NCBI GenBank assembly: GCA_023386235.1
Contig: JAEWKC010000047.1
Span: 1 to 64,000, forward strand
Length of the DNA: 64,000 nt
Origin: Bacteroidota bacterium
Lineage (GTDB): Bacteria > Bacteroidota > Bacteroidia > Chitinophagales > Chitinophagaceae
Reading direction: 5' to 3'
Part shown: positions 35,768-45,835 of the stretch, piece by piece
Position numbering within the stretch: position 1 is the stretch's first letter
How the letters are laid out: the number at the start of each line of letters is the position of its first letter
Program-made: the position numbers and the translations under genes
The notes under the pieces: model-generated
Database searches by the model: none
The model's input: the letters and a program-made list of their open reading frames with translations, nothing else
What the model was told of the DNA's origin: nothing

Positions 35768-37423
35768 ATGAAAGGAAATAATTATGTAATTGGCGTAGAT
35801 TATGGAACAGATTCCGTAAGAACTTTGCTGGTAGACGCAGATTCAGGAAATGAAATCGCTACGTCAGTTTTTGAATATCCTCGTTGGAAAGTTGGAAAAT
35901 ATTGCAATCCGGCAGAAAACCAATTCAGGCAGCACCCGCTTGATTATATAGAAGGAATGGAATACACGATAAAAGAATGTATTGCCAAAGCCGGAGAGGA
36001 AATAGCAGGAAAAGTACGTGCCATTTCTTTTGATACCACAGGCTCTACGACGGTTGCCGTAAATGAAGAAGGCATTCCACTTGCCATGCTTGAGGGTTTT
36101 CAAGAAAATCCTAATGCGATGTTTTTATTGTGGAAAGATCATACTGCTATACAGGAAGCGGAAGAAATAAACAAGCATGCAGAAAATTTTAAAATTGATT
36201 ATTTGCAATACTGTGGCGGTATCTATTCGTCTGAATGGTTCTGGGCAAAGATGTTGCACGTATTAAGGAAAGATGCGAAAGTGTCAGAGGCCGCTTATAC
36301 ATTTGTAGAACATTCTGATTGGATGCCTTTTTTGCTCACCGGCGGCAAACAGGTAAAAGATATCAAAAGAAACGTTTGTGCCGCAGGGCACAAAGGTATG
36401 TGGGCGGAAGAGCTGGGAGGCTTTCCTCCGGAGGAATTTTTCAGTGAGTTGGATCCGCTGCTGTCCGGGCAGGTTACAAAACTATCCGCAAAATTATATA
36501 CAACAGATACCGCTGCAGGAAATCTTTCTCCACAATGGGCGGAAAAACTTGGGTTATCAACTGATGTGAAAATTGGCATAGGCGCTATAGATGCGCATGT
36601 GGGTGCAGTTGGCGGCGAAATAGAACCTTATTGTTTAAGTAAAGTAATGGGCACTTCTACCTGCGATATGCTGGTAATACCTAAAAATGATATTGCAGGC
36701 AAAGTAGTAAAAGGTATTTCAGGACAAGTGGTTGGTTCTATCATTCCCGGTATGATTGGCTTAGAAGCAGGTCAGTCTGCGTTCGGAGATGTGTATGCGT
36801 GGTTTAAAGAAATGTTGTTATGGCCATTAAAAAACTATAAAGAAAACAATACTATAGATGATGCACTGTATGAAAATATAAGTAAAAATTTATTAAAGGA
36901 TCTTGAGCTGAAAGCGGCACAATCGCATTTCGATGAAAATAGTGAGATCGCGGTTGACTGGTTAAATGGCAGAAGAACACCCGATGTAAATCCTTTATTA
37001 AAAGGAGCCGTTGCAGGTTTGACGCTGGCAAGCTCTGCGCCGTTGGTATACAGGGCATTGGTAGAAAGTACCTGCTTTGGCGCCAAAAGAATAATTGAAA
37101 GATACAGGAGTGAAGGCGCCGATATTAAAGGAATCATAGCATTGGGTGGTATAGCAAGAAAATCTGATTTTGTAATGCAAACCTTAGCAGATATTCTTGA
37201 AATGCCCATAAAAGTAAATGCTTCCGATCAAACCTGTGCGTTAGGCGCTACAATGTTTGCGGCAACCGTAGCCGGGATATACAACAATATTCACGATGCC
37301 ATGAAAAACCTGGGTAGAGGATTTGATAAATATTATCAGCCCGATACAAAGCGGGAAGAGCTTTATAGAAAAAGGTATAAAAAATATATAGACTTATGCA
37401 ATGCGTTAGAGCATGATGTATAG
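35768..37423 (+). CDS. Ribulokinase (AraB-type FGGY kinase), probably acting on D-ribulose
   Basis: The protein has about 551 residues from ATG 35768; an ATG at 35759 is also possible. Family motifs are VIGVDYGTDSVRTLLVD at the phosphate-binding start, FDTTGSTTV, ENPNAMFLLWKDHTA, GGIYSSEWFWAK, GAIDAHVGAVGG with the catalytic aspartate, GTSTCDM and GLEAGQSAFGD. It is AraB-like rather than fuculokinase-like. AraB enzymes are known to accept both D- and L-ribulose. With no AraA or AraD nearby and a FucI-type isomerase in the operon, D-ribulose to D-ribulose-5-phosphate fits best. Its last 11 bp overlap the next gene. Confidence 0.88.
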   Translation: MKGNNYVIGVDYGTDSVRTLLVDADSGNEIATSVFEYPRWKVGKYCNPAENQFRQHPLDYIEGMEYTIKECIAKAGEEIAGKVRAISFDTTGSTTVAVNEEGIPLAMLEGFQENPNAMFLLWKDHTAIQEAEEINKHAENFKIDYLQYCGGIYSSEWFWAKMLHVLRKDAKVSEAAYTFVEHSDWMPFLLTGGKQVKDIKRNVCAAGHKGMWAEELGGFPPEEFFSELDPLLSGQVTKLSAKLYTTDTAAGNLSPQWAEKLGLSTDVKIGIGAIDAHVGAVGGEIEPYCLSKVMGTSTCDMLVIPKNDIAGKVVKGISGQVVGSIIPGMIGLEAGQSAFGDVYAWFKEMLLWPLKNYKENNTIDDALYENISKNLLKDLELKAAQSHFDENSEIAVDWLNGRRTPDVNPLLKGAVAGLTLASSAPLVYRALVESTCFGAKRIIERYRSEGADIKGIIALGGIARKSDFVMQTLADILEMPIKVNASDQTCALGATMFAATVAGIYNNIHDAMKNLGRGFDKYYQPDTKREELYRKRYKKYIDLCNALEHDV

Positions 37424-39473
37424 CCAACTAAAAACGTATATGGCTTTAATGCTTTTATTCCTGCTAAGCAATTATAGCAAGAGCAATATTTGTATGGCCC
37501 AAGCTGATATAAGCAGGGTCCTTGTGCAACAAATCAATTTTCCTGATATTGGAAACAATAAACCGCTTGTAAAATATACAACAGTAACAGATAATATCAT
37601 TCATGTCGATGTTACATGGAAGCTGCAGCAAGAAGTGCGACAAGATGATATGGCTATTGAAATTACACCGTCTTTTGTTCCTGAATTTCATTGGGCACCA
37701 CATCTTACCCCTCATGATAACTATGTGATAGCACAGCATGTATTCAGAGCGCCGGCAATTATTTTGAGCAATCATACACATTGTTTGTCTGTGATTCCCG
37801 ATCTGGATATTTTGTCTGAAGGCTCGCCGGTAAATTGGTATATGGATAACGACGCTACCAGTAATAAGGTAATATTGGGAATGAACAATGCAGCAGTGAA
37901 AGAACATGTATTATACGTAAAAACAACCGGGACAGTTTTTCCGAAAGGTACTATTCATCAGGGTTTCTATTTGTTGGTTGAAAAAAATAAAACAATTTCC
38001 AATCCGTGGAGGGCATCTCTTGCTTTCATGTGGAATAAATGGGGATTGCCCTTATATAAAGCAGGCGAGCCGCTGAAAAGAAAAGATCTGAAGCCTTATG
38101 TAGCGCAAACTTATAAATGGGCATTTGATACATGGAGAACACCTGTGTGGCAGGAGTTTGAATTAGACGGAAAAAAAGTTGGCGCTCCTGTTTTTATTGT
38201 AAATGTTACACAAAGCCCCAATTATCCAGGTGAATGGAGAGACAGAGAAGTTCGCTCAATATGGAATCAGGCATGGTTCAGCTCTTTAAGATCGGCAACA
38301 GGTTTGTTTCGTTATGCAGAAAAAATAAATAATGAAACATATAAAAATTATGCTTTGATGACTAAAGAGTTGGCTTTGGCTTTTCCTCAGGTCAATGGTA
38401 TATTTCCTTCTGTAATTCTTACAGATATGGAAGATGTAGAGATAAAAGGAGAGAGATATAATCGCTCCAAAGGCTGGCAAACAAGGCGTTTTGGCAATTC
38501 CAACCGCAACCCATACACTTGGGACATGGCACAGTCTCCTTATCATATTTTGGACATGAGTTATACAGCCTATTTAATGTTGCGCTGGTACGATGAATTA
38601 GAAAAAGATAAGAGGTTACTCGATTATGCAATACGCTATGCAGAAAGACTGATCACCTTGCAGCAGCCGGATGGGTTCTTTCCGGGATGGCTTTCATTGC
38701 AAGATCAAAAGCCTTTACATCATTTAAATCAATCGCCCGAAACGTCCATGTCTGTTACCTTTCTTTTGCTGTTGCATGAACTCACCCACAACAAAGAATA
38801 TTTTTCATCAGCAAAAAAAGCAATGGACGCGGTAATAAAAAACATTATAGGGAACGGTAGGTGGGAAGACTTTGAAACTTACTGGTCCTGCAGTCGCTAC
38901 GGCGCAGAGGATCTGGTAGGAAAAAAGGTAACAAGGAACAATCAGTATAAGCAAAATACACTGTCTATGTACTGGACAGCGCAGGCTTTGCTGAAAATGT
39001 ACAACGTTACTTCAAACAAAAATTATCTGCGTATTGGCCAGCGTGTTTTAGATGAAATGTTGATGTATCAGGCCACCTGGCAGCCGCCATATATTGCTAT
39101 AAGAGCGTTAGGCGGATTTGGTGTGATGAATGCTGACGCAGAGTGGAATGATTCTCGCCAAAGTCTTTTCGCTCCTTTAATTATGCAATATGGAAAAGTT
39201 TTAAATAATGAGGAATATAAACAAAGAGCCAAAACTGCTATTGATGCCGCTTTCACTATGATGTACACACCGCTTAATCCGGCCACTATGCAGCAATGGC
39301 AGCAACGCTATCCTTTTTTCAAAGAAGAAGATTATGGTTTTATGATGGAAAACTACGGCCACGAAGGTGTAACCGACAATAAAGGATTAGGTATTGGCGA
39401 ATTTACGATTTACGATTGGGGAAACGGCGCAGCGGCCGAAGCATGGAACCTTATGAATGGCAAAAATAATTAA
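37413..39473 (+). CDS. Unassigned exported protein with alpha/alpha-toroid-like C-terminus, candidate glycosidase
   Basis: The 686-residue protein has a hydrophobic N-terminal export signal (about 10-30). A beta-rich region (about 30-200) is followed by a mostly helical region with repeating helix pairs (about 220-660), containing QPDGFFPGWL, YWSCSRYGAED and NYGHEGVTDNKG. This layout resembles (alpha/alpha)6-barrel glycoside hydrolases and lyases such as GH127 or GH116, but I recognise no family signature. It overlaps the ribulokinase by 11 bp (ATGATG within the kinase end), so it is translationally coupled to sugar catabolism. An activity on a linkage not cut by GH172 or GH183 is a hypothesis. 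Confidence 0.6.
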   Translation: MMYSQLKTYMALMLLFLLSNYSKSNICMAQADISRVLVQQINFPDIGNNKPLVKYTTVTDNIIHVDVTWKLQQEVRQDDMAIEITPSFVPEFHWAPHLTPHDNYVIAQHVFRAPAIILSNHTHCLSVIPDLDILSEGSPVNWYMDNDATSNKVILGMNNAAVKEHVLYVKTTGTVFPKGTIHQGFYLLVEKNKTISNPWRASLAFMWNKWGLPLYKAGEPLKRKDLKPYVAQTYKWAFDTWRTPVWQEFELDGKKVGAPVFIVNVTQSPNYPGEWRDREVRSIWNQAWFSSLRSATGLFRYAEKINNETYKNYALMTKELALAFPQVNGIFPSVILTDMEDVEIKGERYNRSKGWQTRRFGNSNRNPYTWDMAQSPYHILDMSYTAYLMLRWYDELEKDKRLLDYAIRYAERLITLQQPDGFFPGWLSLQDQKPLHHLNQSPETSMSVTFLLLLHELTHNKEYFSSAKKAMDAVIKNIIGNGRWEDFETYWSCSRYGAEDLVGKKVTRNNQYKQNTLSMYWTAQALLKMYNVTSNKNYLRIGQRVLDEMLMYQATWQPPYIAIRALGGFGVMNADAEWNDSRQSLFAPLIMQYGKVLNNEEYKQRAKTAIDAAFTMMYTPLNPATMQQWQQRYPFFKEEDYGFMMENYGHEGVTDNKGLGIGEFTIYDWGNGAAAEAWNLMNGKNN

Positions 39474-39482
39474 ACAATAAAG

Positions 39483-39505
39483 AGCAATGGCGGTTTTTTA
39501 TTGCT
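39483..39505 (+). terminator. Possible weak terminator after unit 1
   Basis: AGCAAT (39483-39488) pairs with ATTGCT (39500-39505) around a T-rich loop. The stem is short, so termination would be partial at best. Confidence 0.3.
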
Positions 39506-39563
39506 TTCATCATAAACAACTGGTTATAGAAGTAAAAATATTTAAAATAAATAGTTAATTTTT

Positions 39564-39608
39564 TTGTAAAGTCAAAAATTAATATTTATTTTTGTTTTAA
39601 CGATTAAG
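39564..39608 (+). promoter_or_regulatory. Promoter and LacI-type operator 2
   Basis: TTG (39564-39566), 20 nt, -7 box TATTTTTG (39587-39594), then operator TTTAACGATTAAG (39596-39608). CG begins 7 nt after the last base of the -7 box, as in sites 1 and 3. It drives the lipoprotein-susCD unit starting at 39684. Confidence 0.75.
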
Positions 39609-39683
39609 CTAAATAACATTTGTATCAATCTGTTGAATAACTCGTAATAATTTTTTGATTTATTAATTTTTAAAAAAATAAAT

Positions 39684-40595
39684 ATGAAAGCATACAATTA
39701 CTTATTTTTTGTTTTTTGTTTACTGCTTATACTATCTGCTTGTGAAAAAAATAACGACTTCACTTTTGGATCCAAGGATATCAATAAAATAGCTTTAAGC
39801 AGAGGTTCGCTTGATATGATGGAAGGCGATACGGTAAACCTGGATGTAATATTTAACAGTCGGCTGACTAAGACAAAATACACAGATTTGAATTGGAGGA
39901 TAGAAGATCCTGACATAGCAACCGTTCAATCTTTAAAGGGTGTTCAAACTCCCATACTTGCTTTATCGGAAGGAAGAACGGTTGTGCATGTTGAAACTGC
40001 AGATAAAACACTTTCGGCATCAAAAGAAATAAACGTAACGAAATCAACAGTTTTACTAAATCCTATATATTTAGATTTCGGTACGGCATTTTTCGGCAAA
40101 CCTTTTAATTCAATTACAAATTTTAGAAATCATAAAGTAACAAATTTGCAAGATATACAAGAGAGTGAAACAGGTGTCGATTTTGAAATCACGGATGACT
40201 TTGAAGGAGAAAACAGATCGGGAGTGATTAATAATATGCTTGGTTTGCCACCTTCAATTTCAGAAGATGCATTTTGGGGAAGTGGAGGTAATGCACGAGC
40301 AGAGATTAAACTATCTAAGCTCAATAGAAATAAATACTACGACTTTAACTTTTACGGATCAAGACGCGACGTAGGTGATAACCGGGAAACTTCATATACT
40401 GTTACTGGCAGGTATCAGCCAACCACAGTTTATCAAAACTCATCAAATAATGCTTCAGAGATATCTTCTGTAAAAAAAGTAAGACCCAACCAAAACGGAG
40501 AAATTACCATTGTTGTTACTCCGGGTCCTAATAACAATAACGGAGCTAAATTTTTCTATTTAAATGTAATGACTATTGAGCCGTCAGCAAATTAG
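39684..40595 (+). CDS. Lipoprotein with Ig-like and lectin-like regions, likely glycan-binding
   Basis: The 303-residue lipoprotein (Cys20 in LSAC-EKNN, acidic residues following) has an Ig-like N-terminal part (about 35-120). A C-terminal part contains YDFNFYGSRRDVGDNRETSY, a strand pattern common to Bacteroidota jelly-roll carbohydrate-binding and esterase accessory domains. It is the first gene of unit 2, directly upstream of susC and susD. Surface exposure and glycan capture are inferred from position and signal. Confidence 0.6.
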   Translation: MKAYNYLFFVFCLLLILSACEKNNDFTFGSKDINKIALSRGSLDMMEGDTVNLDVIFNSRLTKTKYTDLNWRIEDPDIATVQSLKGVQTPILALSEGRTVVHVETADKTLSASKEINVTKSTVLLNPIYLDFGTAFFGKPFNSITNFRNHKVTNLQDIQESETGVDFEITDDFEGENRSGVINNMLGLPPSISEDAFWGSGGNARAEIKLSKLNRNKYYDFNFYGSRRDVGDNRETSYTVTGRYQPTTVYQNSSNNASEISSVKKVRPNQNGEITIVVTPGPNNNNGAKFFYLNVMTIEPSAN

Positions 40596-40638
40596 TTTTT
40601 CTTCTCGCACAATCTAAAAATCAGTAAAAACCCCAGTT

Positions 40639-43600
40639 ATGAAGTATTTTAACTTTCCTGAATTAATCAGGACAATAATCCTTACCTGTATTTGCATATT
40701 CTTTTTATCTGTATTTTCTTCACCAGAGGTTAGTGCCCAAACCGACACGTCTGTGAATAGGCAGGTATTACAGCCAAGAAATCAAGGAATGAGAGTGGTA
40801 GGTAGAGTATCTGATCAAAACGGAGACAGATTGGAAGGAGTTACGGTTATAGAATACGGTACAGCAAATGGCGTATTGACAGATGCAACAGGTACGTACT
40901 CAATTAATGTATTAAGCAATGATGCCGTGTTAACATTTTCCTATACCGGCTATAATCCCCAAGAAATTAAGATTGCAGACAGGTTGATTGTTGATGTAGT
41001 GTTACAGGAAAGCGCAACGGAAGAAAATGAAGTAGTTGTGGTGGGATATGGGCAGCAAAAGAAGGCGTCTGTGGTAGGCGCTATCAGCACGATAAAACCA
41101 CAGGACTTATACATGACTCCCAGCAGGTCTCTTACAAATAACCTTGCGGGGCTGGTAGGAGGCTTAATTGCAGTAACGCGCACTGGAGATCCTTATGCAA
41201 GCAATTCGGAATTTTGGGTAAGAGGCGTAAGTACGTTGGGAAATAGCGCTGCTTTGGTTTTGATAGATGGAGTAGAAAGAAATATAAATGATATTGATGT
41301 GGAAGAGATAGAGAGCTTTTCGGTTTTAAAAGACGCGTCTGCCAGTGCCGTATATGGTGTAAGAGGAGCAAATGGTGTATTAATGATTACCACTAAAAGA
41401 GGAAAAGTAGGAAAGCCTAAAGTTAATTTTCGTTTGGAGAAATCATACTTACAGCCGACGCAAATACCTCAATACGTAGGTGCGGTAAAATATCTTGAAG
41501 TAATGAATGAGGCATACAAATTATCCGGCGAGTCTCTTCCTTTTATGTCGCAAGAAGATATTGATAAATATAGAAATAAAGTAGATCCGGATCTTTATCC
41601 CGATATTAATTGGTGGGATGTAATCAGTAAAGATTATGCTGACAATATCCATCTGAGCTCTACTGTAAACGGGGGTACAGACTTTCTGAGGTATGCGCTC
41701 ACAGGAGGCTATTTTGAAGAAAACGGGTTATTGGAGAGAGATAAAACACAAGAGTGGAACTCTGGCTATAAGGTTAGAAGATTTACATTACGTTCCAATG
41801 TAGATGTTAATCTTAGTAAAACTACTTTACTTCGTTTTGATGTAGGAGGATTTTTTCAATGGAGAAGAAGGCCGCCAATGTCCGCGATGGATTTTGATCC
41901 TTTTTATGAAGCCGCAATGTCTCCTCCTTATCTTATTCCACCTATGTATTCCGATGGAAAGTTTGCAAGAATTCCATTCCGCCAGAACCCATGGGCGCTA
42001 CTTACTCAAAGAGGGTTTACCAGAAGTTCCATGCTGGGGCTACAAAGCACTGTAAGCCTTGAAGAAGATTTAAAATATGTGACACCCGGACTTAAAGCAA
42101 GAGTAATGTTTGCCTTTGATAAATGGAGTCAGATATGGGTAGACAGGCATAAAAACCCTGATTATTATAAAAGAGCAACAGCCAGGGATGCAGAAGGCAA
42201 TTTAATTACTGAGATTGAAGCAGATGGTAATCAATGGCTCGGGTGGTCGCGTGGGTCTGACTGGGGTGTGCAAAAGTTATATATGGAAGCTGCTGTAAAC
42301 TATAATAAAATTATTAATGAAGTTCACGATATAGGAGCTATGATTTTATACAATCAAGATCATAGAGATTTAGGAGAAGCATTACCATACAGAACGCAAG
42401 GTGTAGCGGGTAGAGTTACGTATGGATTTAACAGAAAATATTTAGCGGAAGCAAATTTCGGTTATAATGGATCAGAAAATTTTGCTCCAGGAAAAAGATA
42501 TGGTTTTTTCCCTTCAGTAGCATTAGGTTGGGTGATATCAGAAGAAGAGTTTATGCAAAGTCTTAAACCTGTTTTAACAAGATTAAAATTAAGAGGATCT
42601 TATGGTAAAGTTGGTAATGCCAATATTGGAGGAAGAAGATTTGCATACTTACCTACAATTGAAGACTTTGGTGGTTGGTATCGATGGGGGGTAGATAATG
42701 CTACAGGAAGATTAGGTAGAGGTGAAGGAGAAATAGCTGTAAATAATCTTACTTGGGAAACGGGGATTAAGAAAAATATCGGATTAGATATGAGTCTTTG
42801 GGGAGCTTTTGAAATTATGTTTGATGTGTTCGAAGAAGATCGCAAAGATATTTTCATTACAAGAGTAAACCTTCCTGGTTCAGCAGGTTTTATTCGTAAT
42901 CCTTGGGCGAATTATGGTCAAGTAAAAAATAGAGGTTTCGAAGTTCAGGCAAACGGTGGAAGGCAAATAGCACAAGATTGGTTTTTATCTATATTAGGAA
43001 GTTTTACTTATAATAAAAATACAATTATTGAACAAGATGAGCCATTGGCTATCATTGGAACTCCAAGGGCAAGAACAGGACATATGGTAGGTCAACATTT
43101 TGGGCTAATAGCTGACGGGCTATATACAGCAGAAGATTTTAATACAAATGGAGATCTGAATCCTGATTTACCCACACCAATTTATGGAAGCGGAAGGCCA
43201 AAACCCGGCGATATTAAATACATAGATTTAGATGGTGATGGAATGATTTCAGAAAATGATAAGACTGCAATCGGAGGCTCTGTGCGTCCGCAAATACAAT
43301 ATGGATTCGGATTTAATGCACGTTACAAATCAGTTGGAATTGGTATATTTTTTCAGGGAAATGCAAAAGTATGGCAAGTGTTGACCGGCCAAAACTGGAT
43401 ACCTGGTTCTTCAGGCGGGGCAGCAGGTAATATTTTAACCAACATTGACGATAGATGGACAGAAGAAAATCCTCGTCAGGATGTTTTTTGGCCAAGACTT
43501 TCTAAGGCCTTAAATGAAATAAATACGCAATCTTCTACCTGGTGGTTGAGAGATATGAGCTATTTGAGACTTAGAAATGTTGAAATCTCTTACGATTTAC

Positions 43601-43776
43601 CTCAAAGAATAATAGATAATATAGGTATGCAAAAAGTGCAAATATTTGCAAGAGGCAATAATTTAGCTACTTTTTCTAAGTTCAAGCTTTGGGATCCTGA
43701 ATTAGGAACAACCGACGGTCTTAGATATCCATTAATGAAGTCTGTTTCTATTGGCTTTAATCTTAATCTGAAATAA
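40639..43776 (+). CDS. SusC-family TonB-linked outer-membrane transporter 1
   Basis: The 1045-residue protein has a signal peptide (ending VSA-QT), a carboxypeptidase-regulatory-like domain (about 50-130), the SusC signature EVVVVGYGQQKK, a plug domain and a long barrel. A Ca-loop-like DLDGDGMISENDK lies in the last quarter. SusC proteins import oligosaccharides with TonB energy, with SusD as lid. No STN/anti-sigma domain precedes the regulatory-like domain, so it does not signal through FecR. It pairs with the SusD gene 29 bp downstream. Confidence 0.93.
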   Translation: MKYFNFPELIRTIILTCICIFFLSVFSSPEVSAQTDTSVNRQVLQPRNQGMRVVGRVSDQNGDRLEGVTVIEYGTANGVLTDATGTYSINVLSNDAVLTFSYTGYNPQEIKIADRLIVDVVLQESATEENEVVVVGYGQQKKASVVGAISTIKPQDLYMTPSRSLTNNLAGLVGGLIAVTRTGDPYASNSEFWVRGVSTLGNSAALVLIDGVERNINDIDVEEIESFSVLKDASASAVYGVRGANGVLMITTKRGKVGKPKVNFRLEKSYLQPTQIPQYVGAVKYLEVMNEAYKLSGESLPFMSQEDIDKYRNKVDPDLYPDINWWDVISKDYADNIHLSSTVNGGTDFLRYALTGGYFEENGLLERDKTQEWNSGYKVRRFTLRSNVDVNLSKTTLLRFDVGGFFQWRRRPPMSAMDFDPFYEAAMSPPYLIPPMYSDGKFARIPFRQNPWALLTQRGFTRSSMLGLQSTVSLEEDLKYVTPGLKARVMFAFDKWSQIWVDRHKNPDYYKRATARDAEGNLITEIEADGNQWLGWSRGSDWGVQKLYMEAAVNYNKIINEVHDIGAMILYNQDHRDLGEALPYRTQGVAGRVTYGFNRKYLAEANFGYNGSENFAPGKRYGFFPSVALGWVISEEEFMQSLKPVLTRLKLRGSYGKVGNANIGGRRFAYLPTIEDFGGWYRWGVDNATGRLGRGEGEIAVNNLTWETGIKKNIGLDMSLWGAFEIMFDVFEEDRKDIFITRVNLPGSAGFIRNPWANYGQVKNRGFEVQANGGRQIAQDWFLSILGSFTYNKNTIIEQDEPLAIIGTPRARTGHMVGQHFGLIADGLYTAEDFNTNGDLNPDLPTPIYGSGRPKPGDIKYIDLDGDGMISENDKTAIGGSVRPQIQYGFGFNARYKSVGIGIFFQGNAKVWQVLTGQNWIPGSSGGAAGNILTNIDDRWTEENPRQDVFWPRLSKALNEINTQSSTWWLRDMSYLRLRNVEISYDLPQRIIDNIGMQKVQIFARGNNLATFSKFKLWDPELGTTDGLRYPLMKSVSIGFNLNLK

Positions 43777-43805
43777 TTTGTAAATAACTAATTAAAATAA
43801 AATAC

Positions 43806-45716
43806 ATGAAAAAGTATATATATATATCGGCTCTCTTGTTTGTAATCATGTCGGCAAATTTCAGTTGTAAAAAATTTCTTGATTACAGGCCTGACGACAT
43901 GCTTACTATGGAAATGATATTTAATGACAGAATTAGAACCGAAGACTGGCTTTCAGGCGTATACTCGGGAGTGCCACAACCTTTCTGGGGTATGTATAAA
44001 GCCGATGATCCTTTAAGAAACGGGTATGCGATGATGGGAGATGACCTCACAATTCCTGCTGCATGGCAACAATTTGGCTGGCGGGAATCTTATGCCTACA
44101 CCATGGGCAACTGGTCGGCCCCATCAGCCTGGGGAGCTTACTATTGGGTACAGTTACCAAGAAGAATCAGAGAAGGGCTAATTTTTATTGAGAATGTAAA
44201 AACACTACCCGATAAAGATATGGAACAGGCTTATGTTGATTTAATGAAAGGAGAAGCTCGCTTCCTCATAGCATATTATTATTGGTTGATGTTAGAAGTT
44301 TATGGACCCATTCCATTTTCTCCGGGAAAAATTTGGCCAACAGAAACTCCGCAAACAGAACTAAATATACCTCAAACTCCTATAGATTCAATAGTTAATT
44401 ATCTTGATAAAGAGTTTTTGGAAGTGGCAGAAATATTACCACCAGTATGGGATCCTAAATACCTTAGTTTAAAAAGACAGCAGGATGATCAAAGTGCTTG
44501 GGGACGTGCTACTTCTGTAATGGCTTTAGCGATCCGGGCAAGAATGCTAATGCATTATGCCAGTCCACTTTTGAATGGCAATCCGGATTATGCTAATGTA
44601 ATGAGAAAAGACGGCGTACATTTATTCCCTACTTCTTATGATGCCAATAAGTGGAAAAGAGCTGCCGATGCTTGTAAATTGCTGATTGATAGAGCGCACG
44701 GAGCAGGTTACAAATTGTATTACGAGTATAATGATGATGGCTCAATAGATCCTTTTATGTCGTATTACAATGCATTTCAGAAAAAATGGAATGAAGGCAA
44801 TAAGGAAATAATATTTGGAAGACCTGATAATCCCGGATTTGACGATTGGCAAAATCACCATTTACCAATAGGTATAGGTGGTAATGGCGGTATGGGCGTT
44901 ACTCAGGAATTAGTTGACGCATTTTTTATGAAAAACGGTTTACCCATCACCGATCCTAGTTCGGGGTATTCCGAGCAGGGTTTTTCAAGTGCACCAGAAG
45001 TGAGAAAAACGAAATGGAGAGGAGCAGAAGGTCCTGATAGAAAAGTCGGACAGGTTACACTAGAAGGTACTTTTAACATGTATTGTAATAGGGAGCCACG
45101 TTTTTATGCATCCGTTATTTATAATGAGGCTTGGTTAGGTGTTGCCAACAGAAGGGCGGATTTTTATCTTAGAGGAAGAGATGGAGGTCCTTCTTTCGAT
45201 GCTCCTCAAAATGGATACAACGTTAGAAAAAGGATAAGTTTAGATGTAAATCCACGTGGCAATGTGCATCCTTATCAACCAGGTATATTGCATAGGTTGG
45301 CTGAGTTTTATCTTGCTTATGCGGAAGCTTTAAACGAGTCAGATCCTGGTAATTCTGAAATCTTAACTTATATAAACAGAGTAAGAGAAAGGGCCGGCAT
45401 TCCAGGGTTAACTGCTATGTCACAATCTGAGATGCGGGAGGCGATTGTAAGAGAAAGAAGAGTTGAATTTAACTGCGAAGGAATACGGATTCATGATTTA
45501 CGTCGATGGAAATTGGCAGAGCAATATTTAGGTAACAGAATGTACGGTATGAATTTCTTAGGAACTAAAAAAAGTGATAACATAAATGACCCGGAAGCCT
45601 ATTATAAGCGAACTTTTAGTGTGCAGAGGAGTTTTAATAAAAGACAATATTTATGGCCGGTGCCACAAGCGCAAATGGATATAAATCCTAATTTGGTGCA
45701 GATGCCGGGGTATTAA
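43806..45716 (+). CDS. SusD/RagB-family glycan-binding lipoprotein 1
   Basis: The 636-residue lipoprotein (Cys21 in FSC-KKFLD) has the helical TPR-like SusD fold: EARFLIAYYYWLMLEVYGPIP in the first half, RLAEFYLAYAEALNES and the terminal IRIHDLRRWKLAEQ. It forms the lid of SusC 1 and binds the incoming oligosaccharide at the surface. It is the last gene of unit 2, followed 18 bp later by a strong terminator. Confidence 0.92.
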   Translation: MKKYIYISALLFVIMSANFSCKKFLDYRPDDMLTMEMIFNDRIRTEDWLSGVYSGVPQPFWGMYKADDPLRNGYAMMGDDLTIPAAWQQFGWRESYAYTMGNWSAPSAWGAYYWVQLPRRIREGLIFIENVKTLPDKDMEQAYVDLMKGEARFLIAYYYWLMLEVYGPIPFSPGKIWPTETPQTELNIPQTPIDSIVNYLDKEFLEVAEILPPVWDPKYLSLKRQQDDQSAWGRATSVMALAIRARMLMHYASPLLNGNPDYANVMRKDGVHLFPTSYDANKWKRAADACKLLIDRAHGAGYKLYYEYNDDGSIDPFMSYYNAFQKKWNEGNKEIIFGRPDNPGFDDWQNHHLPIGIGGNGGMGVTQELVDAFFMKNGLPITDPSSGYSEQGFSSAPEVRKTKWRGAEGPDRKVGQVTLEGTFNMYCNREPRFYASVIYNEAWLGVANRRADFYLRGRDGGPSFDAPQNGYNVRKRISLDVNPRGNVHPYQPGILHRLAEFYLAYAEALNESDPGNSEILTYINRVRERAGIPGLTAMSQSEMREAIVRERRVEFNCEGIRIHDLRRWKLAEQYLGNRMYGMNFLGTKKSDNINDPEAYYKRTFSVQRSFNKRQYLWPVPQAQMDINPNLVQMPGY

Positions 45717-45734
45717 AAGATAATTATTGCATTT

Positions 45735-45772
45735 AAAAAAGAGCTTCCCGGATATCCGGGAAGCTCTTTTTT
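45735..45772. terminator. Strong bidirectional terminator after unit 2
   Basis: A perfect 38-bp palindrome has arms 45735-45753 and 45754-45772. Its GC-rich core is GAGCTTCCCGGAT and it is flanked by A and T runs. It is a textbook intrinsic terminator separating the first and second susCD units. Confidence 0.95.
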
Positions 45773-45790
45773 ATTAATTTATTTTTTTGT

Positions 45791-45835
45791 TTGTTTGTTA
45801 AAAAAAACCTTTGTATATTTGAAGTAACGTTTAAG
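45791..45835 (+). promoter_or_regulatory. Promoter and LacI-type operator 3
   Basis: TTG (45791-45793), 20 nt, -7 box TATATTTG (45814-45821), then operator AGTAACGTTTAAG (45823-45835) followed by CAAC. The right half-site is identical to that of operator 5. It drives susCD 2. Confidence 0.75.

Noticed and set aside
35768..37423. L-arabinose pathway based on the AraB-like kinase
   Set aside because: AraA isomerase and AraD epimerase are missing and no GH43 or GH51 enzyme is present; the partner isomerase is FucI-type.
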